Positions 52,505 through 60,738 of a DNA stretch of 64,000 bases are shown here, one piece after another. Within the stretch, counting starts at the first letter, position 1, and every line of letters starts with the position of its first letter. The DNA is from Simonsiella muelleri ATCC 29453 (GTDB lineage Bacteria; Pseudomonadota; Gammaproteobacteria; Burkholderiales; Neisseriaceae): contig NZ_CP019448.1 of the NCBI RefSeq assembly GCF_002951835.1, positions 2,046,001 to 2,110,000 of the forward strand, written 5' to 3'. Under the pieces are notes generated by a model. The model was not told where the DNA came from and made no database searches. It saw only the letters and a list, made by a program, of their open reading frames with translations. The translations under genes were made by a program, and so were the position numbers.

Positions 52505-54295
52505 ATGCAATTAGACATAGACCGCTTAATCGCCTATTTCGGTGGCGTAAACGCACTCGCAGACGCCCTCAAACAATACGACCCCAACCATGCAGCCAGC
52601 ACCGCCGCCATCTATAAATGGCGCACACGCGGCTCCATGCCACTCACACAATTACAAAAATTAGGCGAATTAGCAAAATATCAAGGTAAATCACTGGATT
52701 TAAATGCTTTTATCAAACAACAATCCGAATCGGAAAGACCCACTATGAACACAAGTAACCGCGTCATCATTTTTGACACCACTCTACGCGATGGCGAACA
52801 ATCGCCCGGTGCCGCCATGACCAAAGAAGAAAAAATTCGCGTGGCACGACAATTGGAAAAATTGGGCGTGGATGTAATTGAAGCTGGCTTTGCCGCTGCC
52901 AGTGAAGGCGATTGGGCCGCTGTGAATGAAATTGCAAAAACCATCAAAAATTCAACAGTTTGTTCATTATGCCGTGCAGTAGAACGCGATATTCGCCGTG
53001 CGGGTGAGGCACTTGCTCCCGCTGAAAAACGCCGTATTCACACCTTCATCGCCACCAGCCCAATTCATATGCAGCACAAATTGAAAATGCAGCCTGAACA
53101 AGTGATTCAGGCTGCCGTTAAAGCCGTGCAAATCGCCAAAGAATACACCGATGACGTGGAATTTTCATGCGAAGATGCATTGCGTTCTGACATTGATTTT
53201 CTAGCAAAAATTTGCGGAAAAGTCATTGAAGCAGGCGCAACCACCATCAATATTCCCGATACAGTAGGCTACTCCATTCCCCATAAAACCGAAGCCTTTT
53301 TCCGTGAACTCATCGCCAAAACACCAAATGGCGATAAAGTCATTTGGTCTGCACATTGCCACAACGATTTGGGTTTAGCGGTCGCCAATTCGCTGGCAGC
53401 ATTGCAAGGTGGTGCGCGTCAAGTTGAATGCACCATCAATGGCTTAGGTGAACGCGCAGGCAACGCCAGTTTGGAAGAAATTACCATGGCATTGAAAGTA
53501 CGCCACGATGTGTTCGGTTTGGAAACAGGCATTGACACCGCGCAAATTGTGCCAGCGTCTAAATTGGTTTCCACGATTACAGGTTATCCCGTGCAACCAA
53601 ATAAAGCTGTGGTTGGCGCAAATGCGTTTTCACATGAATCAGGTATTCATCAAGATGGCGTGTTGAAACATCGTGAAACTTATGAAATTATGTCTGCTGA
53701 ATCAGTTGGTTGGGCTAACAATCGTTTGACTTTAGGCAAATTATCAGGACGCAATGCGTTCAAAACCAAATTGCAAGAATTGGGTATTGAACTGGACAGC
53801 GAAGAAGCTTTGAATGCTGCATTTGCGCGTTTCAAAGAATTAGCGGATAAAAAACGTGAAATTTTTGATGAGGATTTACACGCGTTGGTATCAGATGAAA
53901 TGTCTAATTTGACACAAGACGATTATAAATTTGTTTCACAACATATTATTACAGAAACAGGCGAATTACCACGCGCCCACATCGTATTTAATGTCAAAGG
54001 TATAGAAAATCACGCTGAATCAACAGGTTCTGGCCCCGTAGATGCCATTTTCAAAGCCATTGAAAGTGTGGCAAAAAGTGGCTCGGAATTGCAAATTTAT
54101 TCCGTGAATGCCGTTACCGAAGGCACAGAAAGTCAAGGCGAAACCACCGTGCGCCTAAAAAAAGACAACAAAGTCGTAAATGGTCAAGGTGCGGACACCG
54201 ATATTTTGGTTGCTACCACCAAAGCCTATTTATCCGCATTGTCCAAATTGTCTAATCATGTGGAAAAAATTAAAGCGCAAGGTAGCAGCATTTAA
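52505..54295 (+). CDS. leuA: 2-isopropylmalate synthase with an N-terminal helix-turn-helix-like extension
   Basis: LeuA condenses acetyl-CoA and 2-oxoisovalerate in the first step of leucine synthesis. Residues 81-596 align end to end with neisserial LeuA: NRVIIFDTTLRDGEQSPGA, the metal-ligand SAHCHNDLGLAVANSLAA, HESGIHQDGVLKHRETYE and a C-terminal leucine-binding regulatory domain. Residues 1-75 are extra: DRLIAYFGGVNALADALK and TAAIYKWRTRGSMPLTQLQ read like a Cro/YdaS-type DNA-binding helix-turn-helix. No stop separates the two parts. The ATG at 52505 has no Shine-Dalgarno. A second ATG at 52745, exactly at the usual LeuA start, has GGAAAGA before it, so two products are possible. I recall a domain called carph-isopro annotated on such proteins. 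Confidence 0.93.
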   Translation: MQLDIDRLIAYFGGVNALADALKQYDPNHAASTAAIYKWRTRGSMPLTQLQKLGELAKYQGKSLDLNAFIKQQSESERPTMNTSNRVIIFDTTLRDGEQSPGAAMTKEEKIRVARQLEKLGVDVIEAGFAAASEGDWAAVNEIAKTIKNSTVCSLCRAVERDIRRAGEALAPAEKRRIHTFIATSPIHMQHKLKMQPEQVIQAAVKAVQIAKEYTDDVEFSCEDALRSDIDFLAKICGKVIEAGATTINIPDTVGYSIPHKTEAFFRELIAKTPNGDKVIWSAHCHNDLGLAVANSLAALQGGARQVECTINGLGERAGNASLEEITMALKVRHDVFGLETGIDTAQIVPASKLVSTITGYPVQPNKAVVGANAFSHESGIHQDGVLKHRETYEIMSAESVGWANNRLTLGKLSGRNAFKTKLQELGIELDSEEALNAAFARFKELADKKREIFDEDLHALVSDEMSNLTQDDYKFVSQHIITETGELPRAHIVFNVKGIENHAESTGSGPVDAIFKAIESVAKSGSELQIYSVNAVTEGTESQGETTVRLKKDNKVVNGQGADTDILVATTKAYLSALSKLSNHVEKIKAQGSSI

Positions 54296-54312
54296 TAATT
54301 GTCCATTCTAAA

Positions 54313-54359
54313 ACAGGCAGCCTGAAAACCCATTCTACGTTTTCAGGCTGCCTTTTTGG
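54313..54359 (+). terminator. DUS-pair terminator after leuA
   Basis: AGGCAGCCTGAAAAC (54316-54330) and GTTTTCAGGCTGCCT (54339-54353) form a 15-bp stem followed by TTTT. This is among the strongest in the window. Confidence 0.85.
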
Positions 54360-54414
54360 GTTTACAAAATTATTGTTATAATATAACATTTGTTTTTTCA
54401 TCAGGAGAAATCAA

Positions 54415-55221
54415 ATGAATTTTAAATCTTCTTTACTGACCATTCTATTGTGTGGCGTGGCTTTTTCCGCAAACGCACACCGCGTATGGGTTTCTGCAAA
54501 TCACACGCACGGAGGCGAAATTTTAAAAGCCGAATTGGGTTACGGCGAATTCCCCGAATTTGAACCCATCGCCAAAGAACGCTTAGACATTTTTAAACCT
54601 TTACAACTTATTACTGAAAAAGGCACAGAAAATTTAATTCAAAAAGGTTTACATAATTATCAATTTGAAAGCGCAAAACCCGTCAAAGATGGCAGCTATT
54701 TGGTAGTCGGCGAATACAAACCTACGTTTTGGTCCAAAAACGCCAATGGCTGGAAACGCGAAAACATGACTCAAATGCCCAATGCAACCTATTGCGAAGA
54801 AACCAGAATGTATGGCAAATTCATCGCCAATGTAGGACACGAAAGCGCAAGTAAAGACATCATCACACGCCCCGTTGGACATCATTTGGAAATTGTGCCA
54901 TTGGATAATCCAGCCAACGTACACGTAGGTGAGCGCTTTAAAGTCAAGGTGTTATTCAATGGCGAACCGTTGCCTAACGCCGTTTTGACCGCCACTTTTG
55001 ATGGCTTTGACACCAGCGACCGCAGCAAATCGCATAAAGTGGAAGCACAAGCCTTTTCCGATGTAACAGGCGATGATGGCACAGTGGAGATTATTCCGTT
55101 GCGTCAAGGTTTTTGGAAAGCAAATGTGGAACATAAAACAGATTATCCCAATCCAAAAGTGTGTCAAAAATTAGCCAATTATGCGACTTTAACTTTCCAA
55201 ATTGGACATTCTCATCATTGA
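54415..55221 (+). CDS. DUF4198-family periplasmic protein
   Basis: A 268-residue secreted protein. A signal peptide ends in NANA/H, so the mature N-terminus is HRVWVSANHTHGGE, rich in His. The middle is a beta-sandwich DUF4198 domain (NVHVGERFKVKVLFNGEPL then GTVEIIPLRQGFWKA). The C-terminus is GHSHH. DUF4198 proteins (NikK/NikM-like) are often linked to nickel or cobalt uptake, and the terminal His clusters fit metal binding. This is inference, as no transporter or TonB receptor is adjacent. AGGAG precedes the start. Confidence 0.85.
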   Translation: MNFKSSLLTILLCGVAFSANAHRVWVSANHTHGGEILKAELGYGEFPEFEPIAKERLDIFKPLQLITEKGTENLIQKGLHNYQFESAKPVKDGSYLVVGEYKPTFWSKNANGWKRENMTQMPNATYCEETRMYGKFIANVGHESASKDIITRPVGHHLEIVPLDNPANVHVGERFKVKVLFNGEPLPNAVLTATFDGFDTSDRSKSHKVEAQAFSDVTGDDGTVEIIPLRQGFWKANVEHKTDYPNPKVCQKLANYATLTFQIGHSHH

Positions 55222-55272
55222 TTAATAGATTTGCTGCCTGAAATGTTAGGCAGTTTTCATTCACAATAAAAC

Positions 55273-55318
55273 AAGGCAGCCTGAAAACACATAAAATGTT
55301 TTCAGGCTGCCTTTTTAT
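55273..55318. terminator. Bidirectional DUS-pair terminator between the DUF4198 gene and aceF
   Basis: AAGGCAGCCTGAAAACA (55273-55289) and TGTTTTCAGGCTGCCTT (about 55297-55313) form a 17-bp stem followed by TTTT; the mirror side is also A-rich. Confidence 0.85.
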
Positions 55319-55330
55319 TCAATAATCAAA

Positions 55331-56935
55331 TTACAAAGATACACGGCGGAAGTCTTTCAACAAATTCGCCAAATACACGGTAAAGCGCATACCTGCCGCA
55401 CCGTCAATCACACGGTGGTCAAATGACAAGCTCAATGGACACATCAAACGTGGTTCAAATTCTTTGCCATTCCAAACTGGCTTGATGGTGGATTTGCATA
55501 CACCTAAAATCGCTACTTCTGGTGCATTCACGATGGGAGTAAAGCCTGTGCCACCAATGCCACCTAAGCTGGAAATGGTAAAGCATGCGCCTTGCATTTC
55601 TTGTGGTTTCAATTTGCCTTCGCGAGCTTTTTTAGACAATTCGGTTAATTCTTGGCTGATTTCTTTTAAACCTTTTTTGTCTACATCTTTAATCACAGGC
55701 ACAACCAAACCATTTGGCGTATCCGCAGCAAAACCGATGTTGTAGTATTTTTTCAGAATCAAATTATCGCCGTCCAAAGACGAATTAAATTCAGGGAAAG
55801 CTTTTAACGCACTTACGGACGCTTTGATAATGAACGCCAATGGCGATACTTTCACACCCGCTTTTTCCCATTCTTTGTTCAAGACTTTGCGGAATTCCTC
55901 CAATTCAGTCATATCGGCATCTTCGTTGACGGTAACATGTGGAATCATTACCCAATTACGAGATAAGTTTTGACCTGAGATTTTCTTAATGCGCGATAAT
56001 TCTTTAACTTCAATTTCACCAAATTTACTGAAATCCACTTTTGGCCATGGCAGCAAGTCCAAACCACCACCCAAAGCAGCACCAGCAACAGGAACAGTTT
56101 TTGCGCCACCGTTTTGCATCACGCCTTTCACAAAGCCTTTCACATCTTCAGCCGTGATGCGACCTTTTGCGCCAGTGCCTTTAACCAAACTCAAATCCAC
56201 ACCTAATTCACGCGCCAATTTGCGTGTTGATGGACCAGCATGTGCCTTCGCAAAACCTTCTTCATTAACAGAACCATAAGCCACACTTACACCAGCCGCA
56301 ATAGGTGTTGGTGCTGTCGCAACTGGCGCAGCAGCAGCCTGAACAGGAGCTGCTACTGGTGCAGGCGCAGCAACAGGTTGCGGTGCAGCCGAACCAGCAG
56401 CTGAAACTTCAATAATCAACGCGCCCTCTGATACTTTATCGCCCACTTTAATGTGAACGGCAGTAACCGTACCCGCAACAGTACAAGGCACATCCATAGT
56501 GGCTTTATCGGTTTCCAATGTGATTAAAGTGTCGTCCACCGCAACGGTATCACCCACTTTTACTTCAACCGCAATCACATCCACATTTTCATGCCCACCA
56601 ATATCAGGCACGTTCACTTTTTCCACACCGCCAGCAGCAGGCGTAGCCACTTGTGCAGGTGCAGCAGCCTGAATAGGTGCAGCTTCCACCGCCGCACCAG
56701 CAGCTTCAACGGTCAAAATCACGCTGCCTTCAGAGACTTTGTCGCCGACTTTTACTTTTACCTCTTTCACAACACCAGCCGCGTCCGCAGGCACATCCAT
56801 GGTAGCTTTATCGGTTTCCAAAGTGATTAACGTATCATCTACATTGACGGTATCGCCTACTTTGACTTCAACAGCGATGATGTCCACATTTTCGTGTCCA
56901 CCAATATCGGGGACTTTGATTTCTACAATACTCAT
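55331..56935 (-). CDS. aceF: Pyruvate dehydrogenase E2, dihydrolipoamide acetyltransferase
   Basis: E2 core of the pyruvate dehydrogenase complex, 534 residues. There are two lipoyl domains, each with the lipoylated Lys in ETDKATMDVP (about residues 44 and 154), joined by Ala/Pro-rich linkers. A peripheral-subunit-binding domain follows (about 235-270, PSTRKLARELGVDLSLVKGTG). The catalytic domain carries the active-site His in SFDHRVIDGAAG (about 508). It lies downstream of aceE on the same strand with a 76-bp gap. Downstream is a terminator, not lpd, so E3 must be encoded elsewhere. Confidence 0.96.
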   Translation of the reverse strand: MSIVEIKVPDIGGHENVDIIAVEVKVGDTVNVDDTLITLETDKATMDVPADAAGVVKEVKVKVGDKVSEGSVILTVEAAGAAVEAAPIQAAAPAQVATPAAGGVEKVNVPDIGGHENVDVIAVEVKVGDTVAVDDTLITLETDKATMDVPCTVAGTVTAVHIKVGDKVSEGALIIEVSAAGSAAPQPVAAPAPVAAPVQAAAAPVATAPTPIAAGVSVAYGSVNEEGFAKAHAGPSTRKLARELGVDLSLVKGTGAKGRITAEDVKGFVKGVMQNGGAKTVPVAGAALGGGLDLLPWPKVDFSKFGEIEVKELSRIKKISGQNLSRNWVMIPHVTVNEDADMTELEEFRKVLNKEWEKAGVKVSPLAFIIKASVSALKAFPEFNSSLDGDNLILKKYYNIGFAADTPNGLVVPVIKDVDKKGLKEISQELTELSKKAREGKLKPQEMQGACFTISSLGGIGGTGFTPIVNAPEVAILGVCKSTIKPVWNGKEFEPRLMCPLSLSFDHRVIDGAAGMRFTVYLANLLKDFRRVSL

Positions 56936-57011
56936 ATTATTGAATTCTCTTTATGAATTTAGGGAAAGATGCAGGCTGCTTGTGCATAAAAAGCAGCCCA
57001 CACATCAGGCA

Positions 57012-59699
57012 TTAGCGCTTCCAACTTGGCGCACTGTCTGCTTTGATGCCGTATTTTTCAATCGCTACTTGAACAATGTTTTTGTCCACTTTACCTTGAT
57101 CTGCCAATGCTTTCAACGCAGCAACAGCGACATGGTAGCGATCCACTTCAAAGAAATTACGCAAGTTTGGACGGCTGTCTGAACGACCAAAACCATCTGT
57201 ACCCAATACAATGAATTCACCGTTTTCTGCAGGAATGGCCTCACGAATGCGGTTAGCAAAGCTGCGAATATAGTCAGTTGATGCAATCACAGGACCGTTA
57301 TGACCTTTCAATTGTTGTGCAACAAATGGCAATTTTTGTTCCGCAGTTGGATGTAAACGATTATAGCGTTCCACTTCCATCGCATCACGGTGCAACAAAT
57401 TGAACGATGTACAAGACCAAACGTCTGCGTCCACACCAAAATCAGCTTTTAACAAATCTGCCGCGTGAATGACTTCTTCCAAAATCACTCCAGAACCCAT
57501 CAATTGAACTTTTTTGTCAGATTCACCGCCTTCGCGTAACAAATACATACCTTTTAAAATATCGCGTTCAATATTTTCGCGTTGTGGCATAGCTGGGTGT
57601 TTGTAGTTTTCGTTCATCAAAGTCAAGTAGTAGAAAACATCTTCATTTTCTGCATACATACGGCGCAAACCGTCTTGAACAATCACAGCAATTTCATATT
57701 GATAAGTTGGGTCGTATGACAAGCAATTAGGAATCAAGTCAGCCTGAATATGGCTATGACCGTCTTCGTGTTGCAAGCCTTCGCCATTCAATGTGGTGCG
57801 ACCTGCTGTACCGCCCAACAAGAAACCACGTGCGTGCATATCACCAGCTGCCCAAGCCAAATCGCCTACGCGTTGGAAACCAAACATTGAGTAGTAAATG
57901 TAAAATGGAATCATCGCGTAGTGGTTATTTGCATATGATGTTGCTGCTGCAATCCAGTCCGCCATTGCACCAGGTTCATTAATACCCTCTTGCAAGATTT
58001 GACCGTCCACAGACTCTTTATAGAACATCAATTGGTCTTTATCTTGTGGTGTGTATTGTTGTCCTTTTGGATTCCAAATACCAAATTGACGGAACATACC
58101 TTCCATACCAAATGTACGGCTTTCATCAGGCACGATTGGCACAATGCGTTTACCAATTTGTTTGTCTTTTAACAAAGTATTCAAGATACGCACAAATGCC
58201 ATTGTGGTAGAGAATTCGCGATCACCACTGGTCTGCAATTGCGCATCAAACGCAGACAATTCAGGAATCGGTAAACCTTCAGTAACAGGATTACGCGTTG
58301 GCAAATAACCGCCTAAAGCATTACGGCGTTCACGCAAATAGCGCATTTCTTCGCTGTCTTCTGGGAAACGGAAATAAGGCAAATCGCCACTGTCAATTTG
58401 TTCATCGGTTACTTGAATACCAAAACGGTCGCGGAATTGCTTCAATGATTTCACGTCCATTTTTTTCGCTTGGTGCGCCACGTTTTGACCTTCGCCAGAC
58501 GCGCCCATACCATAACCTTTAATGGTTTTCGCCAAAATCACAGTCGGACGACCACCAGCATTGTTTACCGCTTCATGGTAAGCTGCATAAACTTTGTGTG
58601 GATCATGACCGCCACGGTTCAACGCCCAAATTTCCTCATCAGACATATTGGCAACCATGGCTTTTAATTCAGGCGTATTGAAGAAATGTTCACGAACATA
58701 CGCACCATCTTTGGATTTATAAGTTTGGTAGTCGCCATCCAATACTTCTTCCATGCGTTGTTTCAAGATATTGTTGGTATCGCGTGCCAACAATGAATCC
58801 CATTTACTGCCCCAAATCACTTTCAACACATTCCAACCTGCACCACGGAATGTACCTTCAAACTCTTGAATAATTTTGCCATTACCGTGAACAGGACCAT
58901 CCAAACGTTGCAAGTTACAGTTAATCACAAAAATCAAATTATCCAAACCTTCGCGTGCAGCCAAAGAAATCGCACCCAAAGATTCAGGTTCGCTCATCTC
59001 ACCATCACCACAGAACATCCATACTTTACGACCTTTGGTTTTGCTCAAACCACGAGAATCCAAGTATTTCAAGAAACGTGCTTGGTAAATCGCCATCAAT
59101 GGACCTAAACCCATAGATACGGTTGGGAATTGCCAAAAATCAGGCATTAAGTGTGGGTGGGGGTAAGAAGACAAACCATTTCCACCTACTTCTTGACGGA
59201 AATTGTTTAATTGTTCTTCAGTCAGACGACCTTCCACAAACGCACGCGCATAAATACCCGGAGCTGAGTGACCTTGGAAGAAAATCATATCGCCTTCTTC
59301 GCCATCGCCTTTGGATTTCCAAAAATGGTTAAAACCAACATCATACAAAGTCGCTGAAGATTGGAAAGACGCAATATGACCGCCCAATTCCAAATCTTTT
59401 TTGCCTGCACGCAATACCATCGCTGCCGCATTCCAACGAATCGCAGAACGAATACGGTGTTCTAATTCGTGATTACCAGGGGATTTTTGTTCTTTGCCCA
59501 CAGGAATCGTGTTCAAATACGCAGTAGTCGCTTCAAATGGTAAATGCACACCGCGACGGCGCGTGTATTTCACCAAATTTTCCAAAATGAAATGAGCGCG
59601 CTCTGGACCTTCATTTTTCAATACTGAACTCAAAGAATCCAGCCATTCTTGGGTTTCAATTGGATCTACATCGGTAGCTGCATTGTAGGTTTGGGACAT
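57012..59699 (-). CDS. aceE: Pyruvate dehydrogenase E1, homodimeric type
   Basis: The thiamin-diphosphate E1 that decarboxylates pyruvate and passes the acetyl group to AceF. From the ATG at 59699 (MSQTYNAATDVDPIETQEW, behind CAGGAGAG) it has 895 residues; the frame is open a further 24 codons. Visible are FQGHSAPGIYARAF, the ThDP motif GDGEMSEPESLGAISLAAREGLDNLIFVINCNLQ region, GYGMGASGEGQNVAHQ and DGFGRSDSR near the C-terminus. The pair aceE-aceF forms one unit. No pdhR-type regulator gene is adjacent. Confidence 0.97.
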   Translation of the reverse strand: MSQTYNAATDVDPIETQEWLDSLSSVLKNEGPERAHFILENLVKYTRRRGVHLPFEATTAYLNTIPVGKEQKSPGNHELEHRIRSAIRWNAAAMVLRAGKKDLELGGHIASFQSSATLYDVGFNHFWKSKGDGEEGDMIFFQGHSAPGIYARAFVEGRLTEEQLNNFRQEVGGNGLSSYPHPHLMPDFWQFPTVSMGLGPLMAIYQARFLKYLDSRGLSKTKGRKVWMFCGDGEMSEPESLGAISLAAREGLDNLIFVINCNLQRLDGPVHGNGKIIQEFEGTFRGAGWNVLKVIWGSKWDSLLARDTNNILKQRMEEVLDGDYQTYKSKDGAYVREHFFNTPELKAMVANMSDEEIWALNRGGHDPHKVYAAYHEAVNNAGGRPTVILAKTIKGYGMGASGEGQNVAHQAKKMDVKSLKQFRDRFGIQVTDEQIDSGDLPYFRFPEDSEEMRYLRERRNALGGYLPTRNPVTEGLPIPELSAFDAQLQTSGDREFSTTMAFVRILNTLLKDKQIGKRIVPIVPDESRTFGMEGMFRQFGIWNPKGQQYTPQDKDQLMFYKESVDGQILQEGINEPGAMADWIAAATSYANNHYAMIPFYIYYSMFGFQRVGDLAWAAGDMHARGFLLGGTAGRTTLNGEGLQHEDGHSHIQADLIPNCLSYDPTYQYEIAVIVQDGLRRMYAENEDVFYYLTLMNENYKHPAMPQRENIERDILKGMYLLREGGESDKKVQLMGSGVILEEVIHAADLLKADFGVDADVWSCTSFNLLHRDAMEVERYNRLHPTAEQKLPFVAQQLKGHNGPVIASTDYIRSFANRIREAIPAENGEFIVLGTDGFGRSDSRPNLRNFFEVDRYHVAVAALKALADQGKVDKNIVQVAIEKYGIKADSAPSWKR

Positions 59700-59865
59700 G
59701 TTGTCTCTCCTGACAAAATGGTTAGAAATAAATGTCGTAGCCGTGTTTAAATAAACATTGGCAAACAGCATTATTTTACGCCTAAAGTCAGGGTTTCTGC
59801 AAATTAGGCTGCCTGAAAAGCGGAGTTAGCTGATTAAGACAATTTGAAACCTTTGCAAAATTTCC

Positions 59866-59905
59866 CAAAATCTTACGAACGCAGATTCTAGTTTTAAACG
59901 ACTAT
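59866..59905. repeat. Possible short dispersed repeat, copy near fabI
   Basis: TCTTACGAACGCAGATTCTAGTTTTAAACGACTA resembles the right part of the stretches near 18201-18224 (AACACAGATTCTTACTTTAAACGACC) and 44770-44795. It lies between the fabI stop and the aceE start. Confidence 0.4.
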
Positions 59906-59907
59906 AT

Positions 59908-60693
59908 TTATTCACCGTCATTCAACGCGTTAATGCTGTAACCACCGTCCACATAAGCGATTTCGCCCGTGATGCCCGATGCCAAATCCGATAATAAGAA
60001 CGCCGCCGTATTACCCACTTCTTCAATCGTAACATTACGGCGAATCGGGTTTTGTGCCGCAACATGACCCAATAATTTATTAAAATCTGCAATCCCAGCC
60101 GCCGCCAAAGTTTTGATTGGACCCGCAGAAATACCGTTACAGCGAATCCCCTCTTTACCCAAACAAGATGCAGTAAAACGAATGCCCGCTTCCAAACTCG
60201 CTTTTGCCATGCCCATCACGTTATAATTTGGAATCGCGCGCACCGCACCCAAATACGATAAAGCCAAAATAGAACCGTTGCGCCCCTGCATCATCGGACG
60301 CGCCGCTTTTGCCAAAGCTGGCAAACTATATGCCGAAATTTCATGTGCCGTATTAAATGCTTCTCGTGAGATACTGTCCAAAAAATCGCCACTCAACGCT
60401 TCTTTTGGTGCAAACGCAATCGCATGAACCAAACCATCTAAACCGTCCCAATGTTGCGCTAAATCAGTAAACACTTGATTAATTTCATCATCACTTTGCA
60501 CATCACAATGAAATACCAATTCCGAACCAAATTCCGCCGCCAATTTATGCACGCGAGCCGCTAATTTATCCACCGCAAACGTAAATGCCAATTCCGCGCC
60601 CTGTTCATGACACGCCTTTGCAATGCCATAAGCAATGGAACGTTCAGAAATCATGCCGGTAATTAAGATTTTTTTGCCTTGTAAAAAAGCCAT
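59908..60693 (-). CDS. fabI: Enoyl-[acyl-carrier-protein] reductase (NADH)
   Basis: FabI carries out the last reduction of each fatty-acid elongation cycle. The start at 60693 (MAFLQGKKILITGM) follows AAGGA and gives 261 residues, the usual length. SDR-type features of FabI are TGMISERSIAYGIAKACHEQGA, the catalytic Tyr and Lys in NYNVMGMAKASLE (Y-x6-K) and SAGPIKTLAAAGI. The N-terminal NAD site matches the triclosan-sensitive family. It stands between truB and aceE. Confidence 0.96.
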   Translation of the reverse strand: MAFLQGKKILITGMISERSIAYGIAKACHEQGAELAFTFAVDKLAARVHKLAAEFGSELVFHCDVQSDDEINQVFTDLAQHWDGLDGLVHAIAFAPKEALSGDFLDSISREAFNTAHEISAYSLPALAKAARPMMQGRNGSILALSYLGAVRAIPNYNVMGMAKASLEAGIRFTASCLGKEGIRCNGISAGPIKTLAAAGIADFNKLLGHVAAQNPIRRNVTIEEVGNTAAFLLSDLASGITGEIAYVDGGYSINALNDGE

Positions 60694-60738
60694 TTTGTAT
60701 TCCTTTAATGCAAATATTTGTTCAATCAAAACGCGCCA

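Noticed and set aside
54649..54924. 91-codon minus-strand frame opposite the DUF4198 gene
   Set aside because: A shadow of a clear secreted protein, lacking any start signal.
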